This document shows positions 1 through 8,790 of a stretch of 64,000 bases of DNA, one piece after another. This DNA comes from Nitrospirota bacterium. GTDB lineage: Bacteria; Nitrospirota; Nitrospiria; Nitrospirales; Nitrospiraceae. The notes beneath the pieces were generated by a model that saw only the letters and a list, made by a program, of their open reading frames with translations, was not told the DNA's origin and did no database searches. The translations under genes and the position numbers were made by a program. The first letter of the stretch is position 1. Each line of letters begins with the position of its first letter. The stretch lies in assembly GCA_018971525.1 (NCBI GenBank), contig JAGXAR010000009.1, positions 1-64,000 of the forward strand, given 5' to 3'.

Positions 1-435
1 GTCGTGCTGGTCCAGATCTCAGGGAATGCGAGCGAGGCCAGGGCTGCGGAGGGGCAGGATAAGCCAGGGAGTCAGACCCAGCGACCGCACGGAGACGATG
101 CCAACCTGCCGAACGGGGTAATCGGCGTGTCGCTGCATGTCGGGGCGGAACGGATCGGCGATCCTGCTTTGCTGTACGTGGCCCATGTGCATCCGGAGGG
201 TCCCGCCCAGCAAGCAGGCCTCAAGCATGGAGATGAAGTGGTGACGGTAAACGGTGCGGCAGTCACCGGCAAGACCTATGAGCAGGTGGTGAAGATGGTG
301 CGCGGTGAAACGGGCACAGCGGTGAAACTGGGCGTGAAGGGAGAGGGGGGCCTGCGCGAACTTGCGATCACGCGCATCTCCAGCGAAAAACTCTACAAGG
401 GCGAGATGGGATCACACGGTGGGCCTGCGCGATAG
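1..435 (+). CDS. PDZ-domain protein, 5' end outside window
   Basis: The frame is open to the left edge, so the true start probably lies outside; the first internal start is GTG at 4. The visible 144 residues carry one PDZ domain (about residues 40-125 of the visible part), with the GVIGVSL strand, the turn GPAQQAGLKHGDEVVTVNG and the helix KTYEQVVKMVRGE typical of bacterial PDZ domains that bind C-terminal peptides. No protease domain is visible, but one could lie upstream. The next gene begins 9 bases downstream with its own ribosome-binding site, so the two are probably co-transcribed. The family is clear; the full protein and its role are not. Confidence 0.75.
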   Translation, partial: VVLVQISGNASEARAAEGQDKPGSQTQRPHGDDANLPNGVIGVSLHVGAERIGDPALLYVAHVHPEGPAQQAGLKHGDEVVTVNGAAVTGKTYEQVVKMVRGETGTAVKLGVKGEGGLRELAITRISSEKLYKGEMGSHGGPAR

Positions 436-444
436 GAGTGCATC

Positions 445-975
445 ATGATCAACAGCCTGAAGACGTTTGCAGCTCTTGGACTCGTACTCGTGCTCGGTGG
501 GGGGCCTGCGTTTGGCGAACAGGCCGGCGCTGCGGCTGGCTCAGTGCGGACCAGCCTGGCGAAAACGCATATCTATCTGGCGGCAGGCGATTACCGTCGG
601 GCGCTGGAGACCTGCCAGAGAGAAATCGACGACGAACCCTCAGTCGAGGCCTATATCCATTTGACCTATGTGTTCCACGCGATCGATGCCTACCTAGACC
701 ATCTGTCTCGGGAGGAGCGTTGGATCACAGTTGAACAGTTGTATCTGAATCTTGCCTATAAAGATCCGCAAGATTTGATCGATCCGCCTGGCGGGTTGGC
801 CCGCATAGCAAAGGAGATGATTCAGACCGGTGTCCATCAACAATCGGACGTCAGTGCCGCGATGGCCACCCGTTTGAACAAGAGCGAGGCAGATCGGTTG
901 TGGCAGCAACAGGCCCAATGGCGTAAGGCGAATCCACAGACGTGGTGGACCGGTATCCCCGACGAATGGCGTTGA
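445..975 (+). CDS. exported hypothetical protein
   Basis: A 176-residue protein of no family I recognise. The N-terminus (MINSLKTFAALGLVLVLGGG, followed by a small-residue region) looks like a Sec signal peptide, cleaved near residues 25-30, so the product is probably periplasmic. The mature part is helix-rich, and the stretch around residues 40-75 (YLAAGDYRRALETCQREID) resembles a single TPR-like helical hairpin. A TAGGAG Shine-Dalgarno at 434-439 supports the ATG at 445. It follows the PDZ gene closely, so the pair may act together in the envelope; that link is an inference from spacing only. Confidence 0.6.
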   Translation: MINSLKTFAALGLVLVLGGGPAFGEQAGAAAGSVRTSLAKTHIYLAAGDYRRALETCQREIDDEPSVEAYIHLTYVFHAIDAYLDHLSREERWITVEQLYLNLAYKDPQDLIDPPGGLARIAKEMIQTGVHQQSDVSAAMATRLNKSEADRLWQQQAQWRKANPQTWWTGIPDEWR

Positions 976-1022
976 ATCGAGCGGAACGTTGAACGGTCTG
1001 CTTCCGTTTGATGGAGGCAATG

Positions 1023-1445
1023 ATGCGCAAGGCACGAGTCGGGCTTGATATCAAAATACTGGGTGGACTCTTTCTGATCTTCGGCACGGTCGATCTGATC
1101 GTCATTGCCCTGTTTCCTGGTTATGCCTTTAAGCTGTTCGGCGTGGCCGTGACCGGCCCCTCGTCGTATCTCGTCAAACTCCACTCCCCTGCCGGGCACC
1201 TCCTCATCGGCTACGGGTTTCTCTGGCTGAGACCATGGGCCTGGGGGTTGAGCGTGGCTTATGCGGGATTCGGGCTGGTGAGCGAGACCATGAATCAACT
1301 GTCGTTCGGCTTTCATTCTGTCCGATCGGGATTCATGGCCACGACGATGCTGTTTGTCGCCTATGTGATTTGGAGACGGGCTCTGTTCACGGATGAGGAC
1401 TCGGCAGCGAAGCACCACACTCCGATATCTGAGGACTCACACTGA
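1023..1445 (+). CDS. small integral membrane protein
   Basis: About 140 residues with three to four hydrophobic segments (roughly residues 12-32, 45-70, 75-95 and 105-120) and a charged, histidine-containing tail. No family is recognised. Several starts are possible (TTG 1008, ATG 1011, 1020, 1023). GGAGG at 1013-1017 lies 5 bases before ATG 1023, which decides the start; ATG 1011 would overlap that site. The stop codon overlaps the photolyase start by one base, so the two genes are translationally coupled. It may be an accessory membrane protein of the same operon; nothing more can be read from the sequence. Confidence 0.6.
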   Translation: MRKARVGLDIKILGGLFLIFGTVDLIVIALFPGYAFKLFGVAVTGPSSYLVKLHSPAGHLLIGYGFLWLRPWAWGLSVAYAGFGLVSETMNQLSFGFHSVRSGFMATTMLFVAYVIWRRALFTDEDSAAKHHTPISEDSH

Positions 1446-2893
1446 TGAGAGGGGTTGTCTGGCTTAGACGGGATCTGCGGCTACAAGATCAACCGGCACT
1501 CACTGCCGCCTTCGCAGATTGCGACGACGTCATTCCCCTCTTCGTGTTCGACGATTCCCTCTTGCGCGCTCGGCAGTTCGGCTCGCCTTGCGTGACCTTC
1601 ATGGTCACCTGCCTCGCTGAGCTTACCGGTGCCCTGGCTGCTCGAGGACTTGCCCTGCAATGGCGCCGGGGGAACCAGATTGAGGAGGTGCTTCGTTTCG
1701 TCGCGGACGTCAAGGCTGATGCGGTCTACTGGAATCGCGATTACGAGCCGGGGGCGATTGAGCGAGACCGGAAAGTCCAGCAGGCGCTCATGACCCGGGG
1801 TGTGGTGGTCCACACGTTCAAGGACCACGTGGTCTTCGAGGCCGAAGAGATCAGAGGCTCGACGGGAGATCCGTTGCAGCGATACAGCGCTTATCGGGCC
1901 CGCTGGTGGACCAAGTGGCACGCCGCGACCCCGCCGCTCCTTTCCCTCCCTGTCAGGCTGCGGGCCCAGCGCGCCGATGGTTCGTCACCACGGATCGCAT
2001 TGCCCACGGTGGAAGATCTCGGCTACCAGACAGTTCCCTTGTCTATCACACCGGGAGAGAAGGAAGCGCAACGGCGGCTCCGCTGGTTTCTTGACGGTCC
2101 CATCCATACGTATGTTGAAGGACGGAATCTTCCCGCGATCGACGGGACATCCAAACTGTCTCCACATTTCCGGTTCGGGACTCTCTCGGTGCGAACCGCC
2201 GTTCATGCGGCCGTAGGTACGCTCGCCACAGGCGGCCGCCGCTCGCGCCGCGACGTGCTTGCCTGGATCGATGAATTGATCTGGCGTGAGTTCTTCCAAC
2301 AAGTCTTGTCCTCGTTTCCACAAGTGGCCTCCGGCCCGTTCCGAAGCAAGGACGGATTGCCGAGGCCCCGTCCGGCTGGATCGGAATTGAATCGTCTCTA
2401 TGCCGCCTGGTGTGAAGGACGGACCGGTTATCCGCTGGTGGATGCAGGCATGCGTCAGCTAAACCGGACCGGGTGGATGCACAATCGCGTGCGAATGGTC
2501 GTGGCGTCGTTTCTCATCAAGGATCTCCGGATCGATTGGCAAAGCGGGGAGCGCTATTTCATGCGGCAGCTCATGGATGCCGACCTTGCAGCGAATAACG
2601 GCAATTGGCAATGGGCCGCCGCGACAGGGACGGACTCGATGCCGGGGTACAGAATTTTCAATCCCCTGTTGCAGAGCAGGAAGTTCGATCCAGAAGGCGC
2701 CTACATTCGGCAGTGGGTTCCGGAGCTTGCGACCGTTCCGACTGACCGGATTCATGCGCCGCATCTGATGACCTGTGAAGAACAGGCCTTGGCAGGATGC
2801 CGTATCGGTACAGACTATCCTTCGCCCATCGTGGATCACCGGCAAGCCCGCGAGGAATATTTAGCCCTCGGCAAGCAGGAGGTGACAGCATGA
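1445..2893 (+). CDS. phrB: deoxyribodipyrimidine photolyase (cryptochrome/photolyase family)
   Basis: A 482-residue flavoprotein of the usual class I photolyase length. It would use blue light and FADH- to split cyclobutane pyrimidine dimers. The N-terminal Rossmann antenna domain begins GVVWLRRDLRLQDQPAL. The C-terminal FAD domain has WIDELIWREFFQQVL, the WMHNRVRM segment, and the hallmark NNGNWQWAAATGTD followed by FNPLLQSRKFDPEGAYIRQW. The start at 1445 overlaps the previous stop, and its own stop overlaps the next ATG (ATGA), a tight operon. The adjacent DUF523/DUF1722 gene is a recurrent photolyase neighbour (ybgA-phr in E. coli). A cryptochrome-like signalling role cannot be excluded, but repair is the simplest reading. 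Confidence 0.93.
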   Translation: MRGVVWLRRDLRLQDQPALTAAFADCDDVIPLFVFDDSLLRARQFGSPCVTFMVTCLAELTGALAARGLALQWRRGNQIEEVLRFVADVKADAVYWNRDYEPGAIERDRKVQQALMTRGVVVHTFKDHVVFEAEEIRGSTGDPLQRYSAYRARWWTKWHAATPPLLSLPVRLRAQRADGSSPRIALPTVEDLGYQTVPLSITPGEKEAQRRLRWFLDGPIHTYVEGRNLPAIDGTSKLSPHFRFGTLSVRTAVHAAVGTLATGGRRSRRDVLAWIDELIWREFFQQVLSSFPQVASGPFRSKDGLPRPRPAGSELNRLYAAWCEGRTGYPLVDAGMRQLNRTGWMHNRVRMVVASFLIKDLRIDWQSGERYFMRQLMDADLAANNGNWQWAAATGTDSMPGYRIFNPLLQSRKFDPEGAYIRQWVPELATVPTDRIHAPHLMTCEEQALAGCRIGTDYPSPIVDHRQAREEYLALGKQEVTA

Positions 2894-3843
2894 CGACCGC
2901 GCCGCTTCGTCTCGGCATCAGTCGTTGCCTCCTCGGTGAAGAAGTCCGGTTTGACGGGGGACATAAGCGGGACAATTTTCTGACGGAGGTGTTTGGCCGG
3001 TATGTGGAGTGGGTCCCGGTTTGTCCGGAGGTTGAGGCAGGACTGGGCACTCCTCGCGAAGCGATGCGGCTCGTGGGTGACCCCCGCCATCCACGGCTCG
3101 TGACCATCAAGAGCGGAACAGATCATACGAAGGCGGTCGAAAGGGTGACCGCGCATCGTATACAGGAACTCGAGGAGTTGGACCTGTCCGGATACGTGTT
3201 TAAAAAGGACTCGCCGAGCTGCGGCATGGAACGGGTTCGTATCTACAATGAGCATGGGATGCCGGGCCGGAACGGGGTCGGGCTGTTTGCGCGGGCCTTT
3301 ATCGAGCAGTTCCCGCTGATTCCGGTCGAGGAAGAAGGGCGGCTCTGCGACCCTGCGCTCAGGGAGAACTTTATCGAGCGAGTCTTCTGTTACCGCCGCT
3401 GGCGGGATCTCGTGCAGAGTGGAGTGACGAGGCAGGCCCTGGTGCGGTTCCATACGATCCACAAGTATTTACTCTTAGCCCATCATCCGCAGCTATATCA
3501 AGTGCTCGGGCGTTTGGTCGGCCAGGTTCATCAGCACCGTCCCAAGGAGCTCGCCCAGCGGTATGGGGAACTGTTCATGAAAGCGTTAGCTGTGAAGGCG
3601 ACGGTGCGCAAGCACGTGAACGTGCTCCAGCACATTCTGGGTTACCTCAAGGACCGATTGCGGGCACAAGAGAAAGCCGAGCTGTTGGGCGTGATCGGCG
3701 ATTATCATCGAGGACTCACGCCTTTGGTTGTCCCTCTGACGCTGATCAAGCACTACGTCCGGATCATTGACGTGAGCTACATTCATGATCAGGTCTATCT
3801 CAATCCGCATCCGAAGGAACTCATGTTGCGCAATCATGTGTAG
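2890..3843 (+). CDS. DUF523 (TudS-like) plus DUF1722 (YbgA-like) protein
   Basis: A 317-residue two-domain protein. The N-terminal DUF523 domain (about residues 8-160) has three cysteines in the family's conserved contexts: C13 in SRCLLG, C45 in PVCPE and C111 in DSPSCG. In characterised TudS proteins three such cysteines hold a [4Fe-4S] cluster used to desulfurise thiouracil. The C-terminal DUF1722 domain (about 190-310) includes YLLLAHHPQLYQVLGRLV. The start is ATG 2890, which overlaps the photolyase stop and gives the canonical N-terminus; an upstream in-frame start at 2797 lies inside the photolyase gene. A nucleobase-salvage or repair-related role is inferred from TudS homology and the phr neighbour. 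The substrate is unknown. Confidence 0.85.
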   Translation: MTTAPLRLGISRCLLGEEVRFDGGHKRDNFLTEVFGRYVEWVPVCPEVEAGLGTPREAMRLVGDPRHPRLVTIKSGTDHTKAVERVTAHRIQELEELDLSGYVFKKDSPSCGMERVRIYNEHGMPGRNGVGLFARAFIEQFPLIPVEEEGRLCDPALRENFIERVFCYRRWRDLVQSGVTRQALVRFHTIHKYLLLAHHPQLYQVLGRLVGQVHQHRPKELAQRYGELFMKALAVKATVRKHVNVLQHILGYLKDRLRAQEKAELLGVIGDYHRGLTPLVVPLTLIKHYVRIIDVSYIHDQVYLNPHPKELMLRNHV

Positions 3844-3872
3844 TGTCTGCGTAGGAAGAGAGGAGTCAGGTT

Positions 3873-4382
3873 ATGGCGACCGCTGTACGAGGAGTCGTTC
3901 TGGTGGGTCATGGCGGGGTTCCCAAAGATTGCCCGCAAGAATTGGTCACGAGGCTGAAACGATTGGAGGCTCAGCGGCGAGCCGCGAAGATGCCGCCCTC
4001 CCAGGAAGAAATCGAACTGGATAGTAAGATCCGCCGATGGCCGAGGACCGCAGAGACGGAACCCTATCAAGCGGGTCTCGAAACGGTAGCGGCACGCCTG
4101 CGTGCTCAATTGGACGGAGCGCTCTTTGCTGTAGCCTACAACGAGTTTTGCGCCCCGACGTTGGAAGAGTCGGTGGAGGAGCTGATCAAGAAAGGTGCGA
4201 CCCACATTATCGTGACCACGACGATGTTCACGCCCGGCGGGTCGCACTCAGAGGTTGAGATTCCTGAGATCCTTGAACAGCTCCGGAAACAATACCCGGA
4301 TGTTGTGCTCCGCTACGCCTGGCCATTTGACTTAAATCTTGTCGCGAGCACCTTGGCGGAGCAGGTCAAGCGCTATTCTTGA
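3873..4382 (+). CDS. CbiX-type sirohydrochlorin chelatase family protein
   Basis: A 169-residue single-domain member of the CbiX/SirB chelatase family, which inserts Co or Fe into sirohydrochlorin for cobalamin or siroheme synthesis. Expected features are present: VVLVGHGGVP at the N-terminus with candidate metal-binding H13, and the downstream TMFTPGGSHSEVEIP segment with the second conserved histidine. The length fits the half-size CbiX(S)-like forms that act as homodimers. An AGGAG motif at 3865-3869 lies just before ATG 3873. No other tetrapyrrole gene is in the window, so the choice between cobalt and iron cannot be made. Confidence 0.8.
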   Translation: MATAVRGVVLVGHGGVPKDCPQELVTRLKRLEAQRRAAKMPPSQEEIELDSKIRRWPRTAETEPYQAGLETVAARLRAQLDGALFAVAYNEFCAPTLEESVEELIKKGATHIIVTTTMFTPGGSHSEVEIPEILEQLRKQYPDVVLRYAWPFDLNLVASTLAEQVKRYS

Positions 4383-4469
4383 ATAGGATCGCGGGATGTA
4401 TATGCGCGGCAAAAGAGATGAATTAATTTATGATGGGAGGATTCTTTTTTGACCCTCGCTGAGGGTACA

Positions 4470-5090
4470 ATGAACGACCGCGTTGTAGGAAAATACTCGA
4501 GTTACAGAATGTTGCCCCTCAAAGTTGAGTTAGCGAAAGCCTTCCATGAAACCCAATCATTCAAGTGGGACACTGTTAAAGGGTTTACACTTGCTTCTGG
4601 ATTGACGAGCCCCTTCTACGTCGATTGCCGGTCTCTGATGGCCCATCCTGGCTCTCGCCTTCTCGTGGCCAACCTGGCATACGAGGCGTTGCGGCCGGTT
4701 GAACTCAACTGCCTTGGCGGACTGGAGATCGGAGCGATTTCCATTGCCACCAGCATTTCTGATTTTGCCTTCGTGGCTCAGCCTCCCAGAACCTGGCGGA
4801 CCTTCGTTGTGCGAAAGCAAGCCAAGGACCATGGGCTCGGGAAACTCATCGAAGGATCGTTCCAACCGGGGGATCGAGCCGTGATCGTGGACGATGTGCT
4901 CACAAGCGGGGGATCGCTTCTCAAGGCTGTTGCGGCTGCCAGGGGTGTAGGCTTGGTTGTGACGCATGCTTTGGTGATCGTAGATCGGAAGGAACAGGAC
5001 GGGCGGCGTAAGGTTGAAGCTGAAGGGCTGACCCTCCTGAGTCTGCTGACTATCGACGACCTGACCCGTGCATCATCAAGTCGCTCCTAA
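4470..5090 (+). CDS. pyrE: orotate phosphoribosyltransferase
   Basis: About 206 residues, the normal PyrE length. The enzyme joins orotate to PRPP to make OMP in de novo pyrimidine synthesis. The N-terminal FTLASGLTSPFYVDCR segment is the PyrE signature, and VIVDDVLTSGGS is the PRPP-binding loop of type I phosphoribosyltransferases. ATG 4470 is chosen because GAGGG lies just upstream; ATG 4509 is a possible shorter start and TTG 4449 an unlikely longer one. It is followed by a convergent small lipoprotein gene. No other pyrimidine gene is nearby. Confidence 0.88.
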   Translation: MNDRVVGKYSSYRMLPLKVELAKAFHETQSFKWDTVKGFTLASGLTSPFYVDCRSLMAHPGSRLLVANLAYEALRPVELNCLGGLEIGAISIATSISDFAFVAQPPRTWRTFVVRKQAKDHGLGKLIEGSFQPGDRAVIVDDVLTSGGSLLKAVAAARGVGLVVTHALVIVDRKEQDGRRKVEAEGLTLLSLLTIDDLTRASSSRS

Positions 5091-5120
5091 CAAGCTGCTA
5101 GGTTTTCGGCACAGACGTCC

Positions 5121-5429
5121 TTACTTGCACTGAAACTGAATGCCCCACCGGCGCTCCTGCACGATCTCCTGCGCTCCCTCAACTGAGCCGGCGACGCGAG
5201 ACCGGCCTTTGGTTTCCCCTTCCCGCACGATGGTATAGGGGCCGCCGCATTTCTCTTTCATAAGAGCGAGGGCGCCTTGCCGAAACGATGACAACATCGA
5301 TCCCTGTTCCCCCTTGAAGGGATAGGAGACAACCCCTCCATCTTCACTTTCCTGAACCATTTTTGCCCCCTCGGCACAGCCGGCCAAGACGATGACGAAG
5401 AGTACGGCGAGGCTTGACCAGATCTTCAT
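5121..5429 (-). CDS. small putative lipoprotein
   Basis: A 102-residue protein whose N-terminus (MKIWSSLAVLFVIVLAGCAE) is a textbook lipoprotein signal with lipobox LAGC, so it should be lipid-anchored after cleavage before C18. The mature part contains GSMLSSFRQGALALMKEKCGGPYTIV, a pattern seen in small envelope lipoproteins of unknown function. It is transcribed towards pyrE. No family name can be assigned. Confidence 0.65.
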   Translation of the reverse strand: MKIWSSLAVLFVIVLAGCAEGAKMVQESEDGGVVSYPFKGEQGSMLSSFRQGALALMKEKCGGPYTIVREGETKGRSRVAGSVEGAQEIVQERRWGIQFQCK

Positions 5430-5504
5430 GCGGTCCTTATCATGATACTGAGAGTGATCTCTGTAGGACGATCCGCTGCCCTGTTTGTTGCAAGGAGGTT
5501 AATT

Positions 5505-5930
5505 ATGACCAGGCGCATTGTCATCACGGTTGTTGGTCTGTTTCTGGTGTCTGCTGTCTCGATCAGTGGGGTGTCGGCTTATCATTCCTACTTGCTCACA
5601 GTTCAGCAGTTGCGTGCCGGGTTGACCAAGGCGCCCTCGATGTCACAGAAGGGTTTCATCTTAATCGATGTCCGATCTGAGCAGGAACATGCGACAGGAT
5701 TCATCCCCGGAACCGATCTGAACATCGACTTCAGGGAAATGAAGGCGCGGCATCAGGAGATCGGGGCCCAGCCGGAGGACCATCTGGTTGTCTATTGCCA
5801 GTCGGGCCATCGAAGCAACATTGCGGCAGAAATGCTGGCCGATCTGGGCTACCGTCGTGTTTACAACGTCACCGGCAGCATGAATGCCTGGCTTGCGGCC
5901 GGCTTTCCGATCGAAACGGGGCGCCGCTAG
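5505..5930 (+). CDS. exported or anchored rhodanese-domain protein
   Basis: A 141-residue protein with an N-terminal hydrophobic segment (residues 4-24, signal peptide or anchor) followed by one rhodanese domain. The active loop is CQSGHRS with the catalytic cysteine in VVYCQSGH, preceded by LIDVRSEQEHATGFIPG, the standard rhodanese start. Such proteins carry sulfur as a persulfide or act in redox and sulfur handling in the periplasm. AAGGAGG at 5492-5498 places the start at ATG 5505; the longer frame from 5442 has no comparable site. The TAG stop is formed by the left end of a dispersed repeat. Confidence 0.82.
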   Translation: MTRRIVITVVGLFLVSAVSISGVSAYHSYLLTVQQLRAGLTKAPSMSQKGFILIDVRSEQEHATGFIPGTDLNIDFREMKARHQEIGAQPEDHLVVYCQSGHRSNIAAEMLADLGYRRVYNVTGSMNAWLAAGFPIETGRR

Positions 5931-6134
5931 CAAGAGGCTGAAAAAGTCCGCCAGCATCGTTCTCGCGTCTCTCAAACCCTCAACATACCCAGAGGGTATG
6001 CCTCTGGCCCTTCGCCTGCTGCGGCCTTGCTGGACGGCCTTTTTGAGCATCCTGCGGGGATGCTCTCCTCACGTCCCATACGTGTGGATTGCCAAATTCC
6101 TCTGGGCCGAAATGGTTTTTCCAGAGCGTGCTAG
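5927..6134. repeat. dispersed CTAG-ended repeat, copy 1
   Basis: A 208-base intergenic element between two convergent genes. It starts CTAGCAAGAGGCTGAAAAAG and ends GTTTTTCCAGAGCGTGCTAG, so the ends are imperfect inverted repeats. The interior contains GCGGCCTTGCTGGACGGCC and a TTGAGCATCCTGCGG block shared with the copies at 41151 and 43123. It has no coding capacity. Its first TAG is the stop codon of the rhodanese gene. It may fold into a long hairpin and act as a bidirectional terminator. Confidence 0.75.
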
Positions 6135-6165
6135 TTCGGTTGACCATTCCAAGATCTCATATGTT

Positions 6166-7056
6166 CTAGCGAGGCTTGGCGCCAGGCTGGTCGCGACGAG
6201 GGCTGATCCCGATCACGGCTGGAAGTCCGACGTGGGTGGTGCTGTCTTCTAACAGGGGTATCCATGTGTGGAAGCCAGCCATTTTAGCCGTGGCTTGTCG
6301 AAGAGAAGGGCTGACGGCGATGTCGGAAGAGGATCCTCCATCCATGGCCATGACCTGGCGTAGGGAGGGAAAGGCGTTCCGAAGACATTCCCCAAGGGCA
6401 TGGAGTGACACCACTTGAGTGGTCTTGAGGACGAGGAGATGCCCATTGCCTTGTTCTGCGACGAGAGTCTGATGTGCGCGTTTCCCGGTTTGGCGCACAC
6501 GGACTTTTCCTGTCCGGTCGAGGAGCATGAGAGATTGCGCAACTTCCCGATAGGGAGGTTGTCTCTCGTCAAAGGTGTCAAAGGTCAAGTCCAGGACCCG
6601 CGCGCGTCGTGAACGATCCTCCGCCGGTTCTGCCACAAACAGTCCCAGCCAGGTAGCGTGCCGCTTGCTCCCCAGCGAGCGGCCGTTTCCATAGAGCAGC
6701 CCGAGATACGCATAATTCTCACGGAAGAGCCCGGCATTGAATACCAGGTCGTGGCCGGTTCGTTCTTGCCAATGGTGGATATCGAGCGGATCCGAGAGAC
6801 CATCTTGCTGGTAGTAGTGCACGGTAAAGCGATAGCGCTCGGGATCGATCTCGACGGCGACCAACGGCGCGACGTCTGGGCATTGCGTGTGAGGATTCCA
6901 GACTGAGATGGATAAACCGTCTCCGAGTTTATCCCCTGTGAGGGTCTGAGCCGTCGTCGTCGCTGGTTCGCTGAACATGACGAAGATGATACCCAGGAGA
7001 AACCGGGCTACATGGGTGAAAGGGAGAGACCAGTGGAAGCTGTTGTCCCGTACCAT
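6166..7056 (-). CDS. phosphodiester glycosidase-like (NAGPA-domain) protein
   Basis: A 296-residue protein with an N-terminal hydrophobic signal or anchor (residues about 14-36). The rest matches the NAGPA/phosphodiester glycosidase domain: VFNAGLFRENYAYLGLL in the middle and the hallmark VMAMDGGSSSDIAV near the C-terminus. Family members cleave or recognise sugar phosphodiesters and are often linked to exopolysaccharide or cell-wall glycans; the substrate here is unknown. No strong Shine-Dalgarno was seen before ATG 7056, so a slightly different start is possible. It stands alone, convergent with the rhodanese gene. Confidence 0.75.
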   Translation of the reverse strand: MVRDNSFHWSLPFTHVARFLLGIIFVMFSEPATTTAQTLTGDKLGDGLSISVWNPHTQCPDVAPLVAVEIDPERYRFTVHYYQQDGLSDPLDIHHWQERTGHDLVFNAGLFRENYAYLGLLYGNGRSLGSKRHATWLGLFVAEPAEDRSRRARVLDLTFDTFDERQPPYREVAQSLMLLDRTGKVRVRQTGKRAHQTLVAEQGNGHLLVLKTTQVVSLHALGECLRNAFPSLRQVMAMDGGSSSDIAVSPSLRQATAKMAGFHTWIPLLEDSTTHVGLPAVIGISPRRDQPGAKPR

Positions 7057-7149
7057 AGTGTCTCAGGATCGAGTATAGAGAGAGCAGATACGTAGCGTCA
7101 AATCATTCGAGGAAGAGGGGCAACGGCTGCGAGGCGCAGTCGCGCATGG

Positions 7150-8772
7150 TCAGCGCGGGGTTTTTGGGGGCGTTGATGGGGACGCGCCGGTCTTGTCTGA
7201 TGGCGTGCTGGCATCGAGCAGATTGCGGACTGCGCGGGCGAGCACCTCAGGAGTGAAGGGCTTTTGCAAGAAACTGCTCGTGCCTTCTTCTTGTCCAGCC
7301 ATGATGCCGATGTCGTCCATATACCCCGACATGAACAGGGTTCGCAAATCCGGCTTGATGACGGAGAGATGCTGTGCCAGTTCCCGTCCGCCCATGCCCG
7401 GCATGACGACGTCGGTCAGGAGGAGCTGTAACGATCCTGCCTGTTGTGTCGCCAGCAAGCAGGCTTCGACCCCGTTCTTGGCTTCTACGACCCGGTAGCC
7501 CAGCTTCCGGAGTTCGTCTCGCACAAGCGTGCGTACGCTTGGCTCATCTTCCACCACGAGAATCGTTTCCGTGCCTCTCTGAGGCTGTCCAGAGGGCCGG
7601 GCTGGCGCGGGGGTGAGGATGTCGGACTCGACGCTCGGGAAGTACAGGTCGAAGCGCGTGCCGTGACCTACTCGGCTGATGACGTCGATGGCACCGCCGC
7701 ATTGGGTGACAATCCCAAACACCGTGGAGAGGCCCAGGCCGCTGCCCTTTCCCTCCCCCTTCGTGGTGAAGAATGGCTCAAAGATATGAGATTGTGTCTG
7801 ACGGTCCATGCCACAGCCGGTATCGCTGACGGACAACCGGACATAGGGACCTGGTAGCAACGGGTTGAGGTGGTAGACCGGACTGCGGGTCAGTTCGACT
7901 TGAGCCGTTTCGATCGTGAGCGTTCCGCCCTTCGGCATGGCATCCCGCGCGTTGACAACGAGATTGACCAGGACCTGTTCAAGCTGGGCTTGGTCGGCTC
8001 GCAGCCGCCCGTTCGTCGGATCGAGTTTGGCGACCAGCCGGATGTCCTCGCCGATGAGGCGGCGCAACAGACTTTCCAGACTCGTGACAACGGTAGTGAG
8101 CGCGAGGACTTTCGGGTCCAGCGGTTGTTTGCGACTGAACGCGAGAAGCTGCCGGATCAACGTCGCGGCCCGTTCGCCGGCTTTCAATGTTTCATCGACT
8201 TTTCCGCGAAGGGGGTGTTGAGGGCCGAGTTCCGTCGAGAGGACCTGGCTGTAGCCCATAATGACGGTCAGGAGATTATTGAAGTCATGCGCGATTCCTC
8301 CGGCCAACCGTCCAACCGCTTCCATCTTCTGGGCCTGCCGAAACTGTTTTTCGCTCTGCCGAAGGGCCTCTTCCGCCCGTTTCCGCTCATCGCGGTCATT
8401 CAGCTCGCGTAACGCGCGCAGGACCGAGGGCACCAGTCGTCCGAGCCGTTGCTTGAGCACATAGTCTGTCGCGCCTTGATGCATGGCGTCGATGGCCAGT
8501 TCCTCTCCGATGGTGGCCGAGACGAAGAGAAAGGGCACGTCAGGACAGTGCTGACGTGCCAAGGTGAGCGCCGTCATGCCGTCGAAGCCCGGGATTGAGT
8601 AGTCCGCCAGGATGAGGTCCATCCGCCCTTCCTTGAGGGCGGCCACAAATGCCTGACGTGTGTCGACGAGTTGCGACTGGCAGGGGATGTCGCCCTCCGT
8701 CAGGGTGGTCGTAATGAGTTCCGCGTCGACCGGATTGTCCTCAAGGTGGAGTAGGCGGAGCGGGATTTTCAC
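7150..8772 (-). CDS. hybrid sensor kinase: receiver-HisKA-HATPase-receiver
   Basis: A 540-residue cytoplasmic protein with no membrane segment. The N-terminal receiver (about residues 5-125) has [10 protein letters not shown] with the phosphoacceptor aspartate. A linker leads to HisKA with [19 protein letters not shown] (the H-box histidine), then an HATPase domain with [15 protein letters not shown] and [11 protein letters not shown] boxes, then a C-terminal receiver (about 410-525) with [13 protein letters not shown]. The architecture suggests input from an upstream phosphodonor and phosphorelay output. It is the last gene of a minus-strand trio after the CHASE3 kinase and response regulator, with an 18-base gap to the latter. 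No DNA-binding output is visible. Confidence 0.9.
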   Translation of the reverse strand: MKIPLRLLHLEDNPVDAELITTTLTEGDIPCQSQLVDTRQAFVAALKEGRMDLILADYSIPGFDGMTALTLARQHCPDVPFLFVSATIGEELAIDAMHQGATDYVLKQRLGRLVPSVLRALRELNDRDERKRAEEALRQSEKQFRQAQKMEAVGRLAGGIAHDFNNLLTVIMGYSQVLSTELGPQHPLRGKVDETLKAGERAATLIRQLLAFSRKQPLDPKVLALTTVVTSLESLLRRLIGEDIRLVAKLDPTNGRLRADQAQLEQVLVNLVVNARDAMPKGGTLTIETAQVELTRSPVYHLNPLLPGPYVRLSVSDTGCGMDRQTQSHIFEPFFTTKGEGKGSGLGLSTVFGIVTQCGGAIDVISRVGHGTRFDLYFPSVESDILTPAPARPSGQPQRGTETILVVEDEPSVRTLVRDELRKLGYRVVEAKNGVEACLLATQQAGSLQLLLTDVVMPGMGGRELAQHLSVIKPDLRTLFMSGYMDDIGIMAGQEEGTSSFLQKPFTPEVLARAVRNLLDASTPSDKTGASPSTPPKTPR

Positions 8773-8790
8773 AGATCCTTTGTGGGGAGA

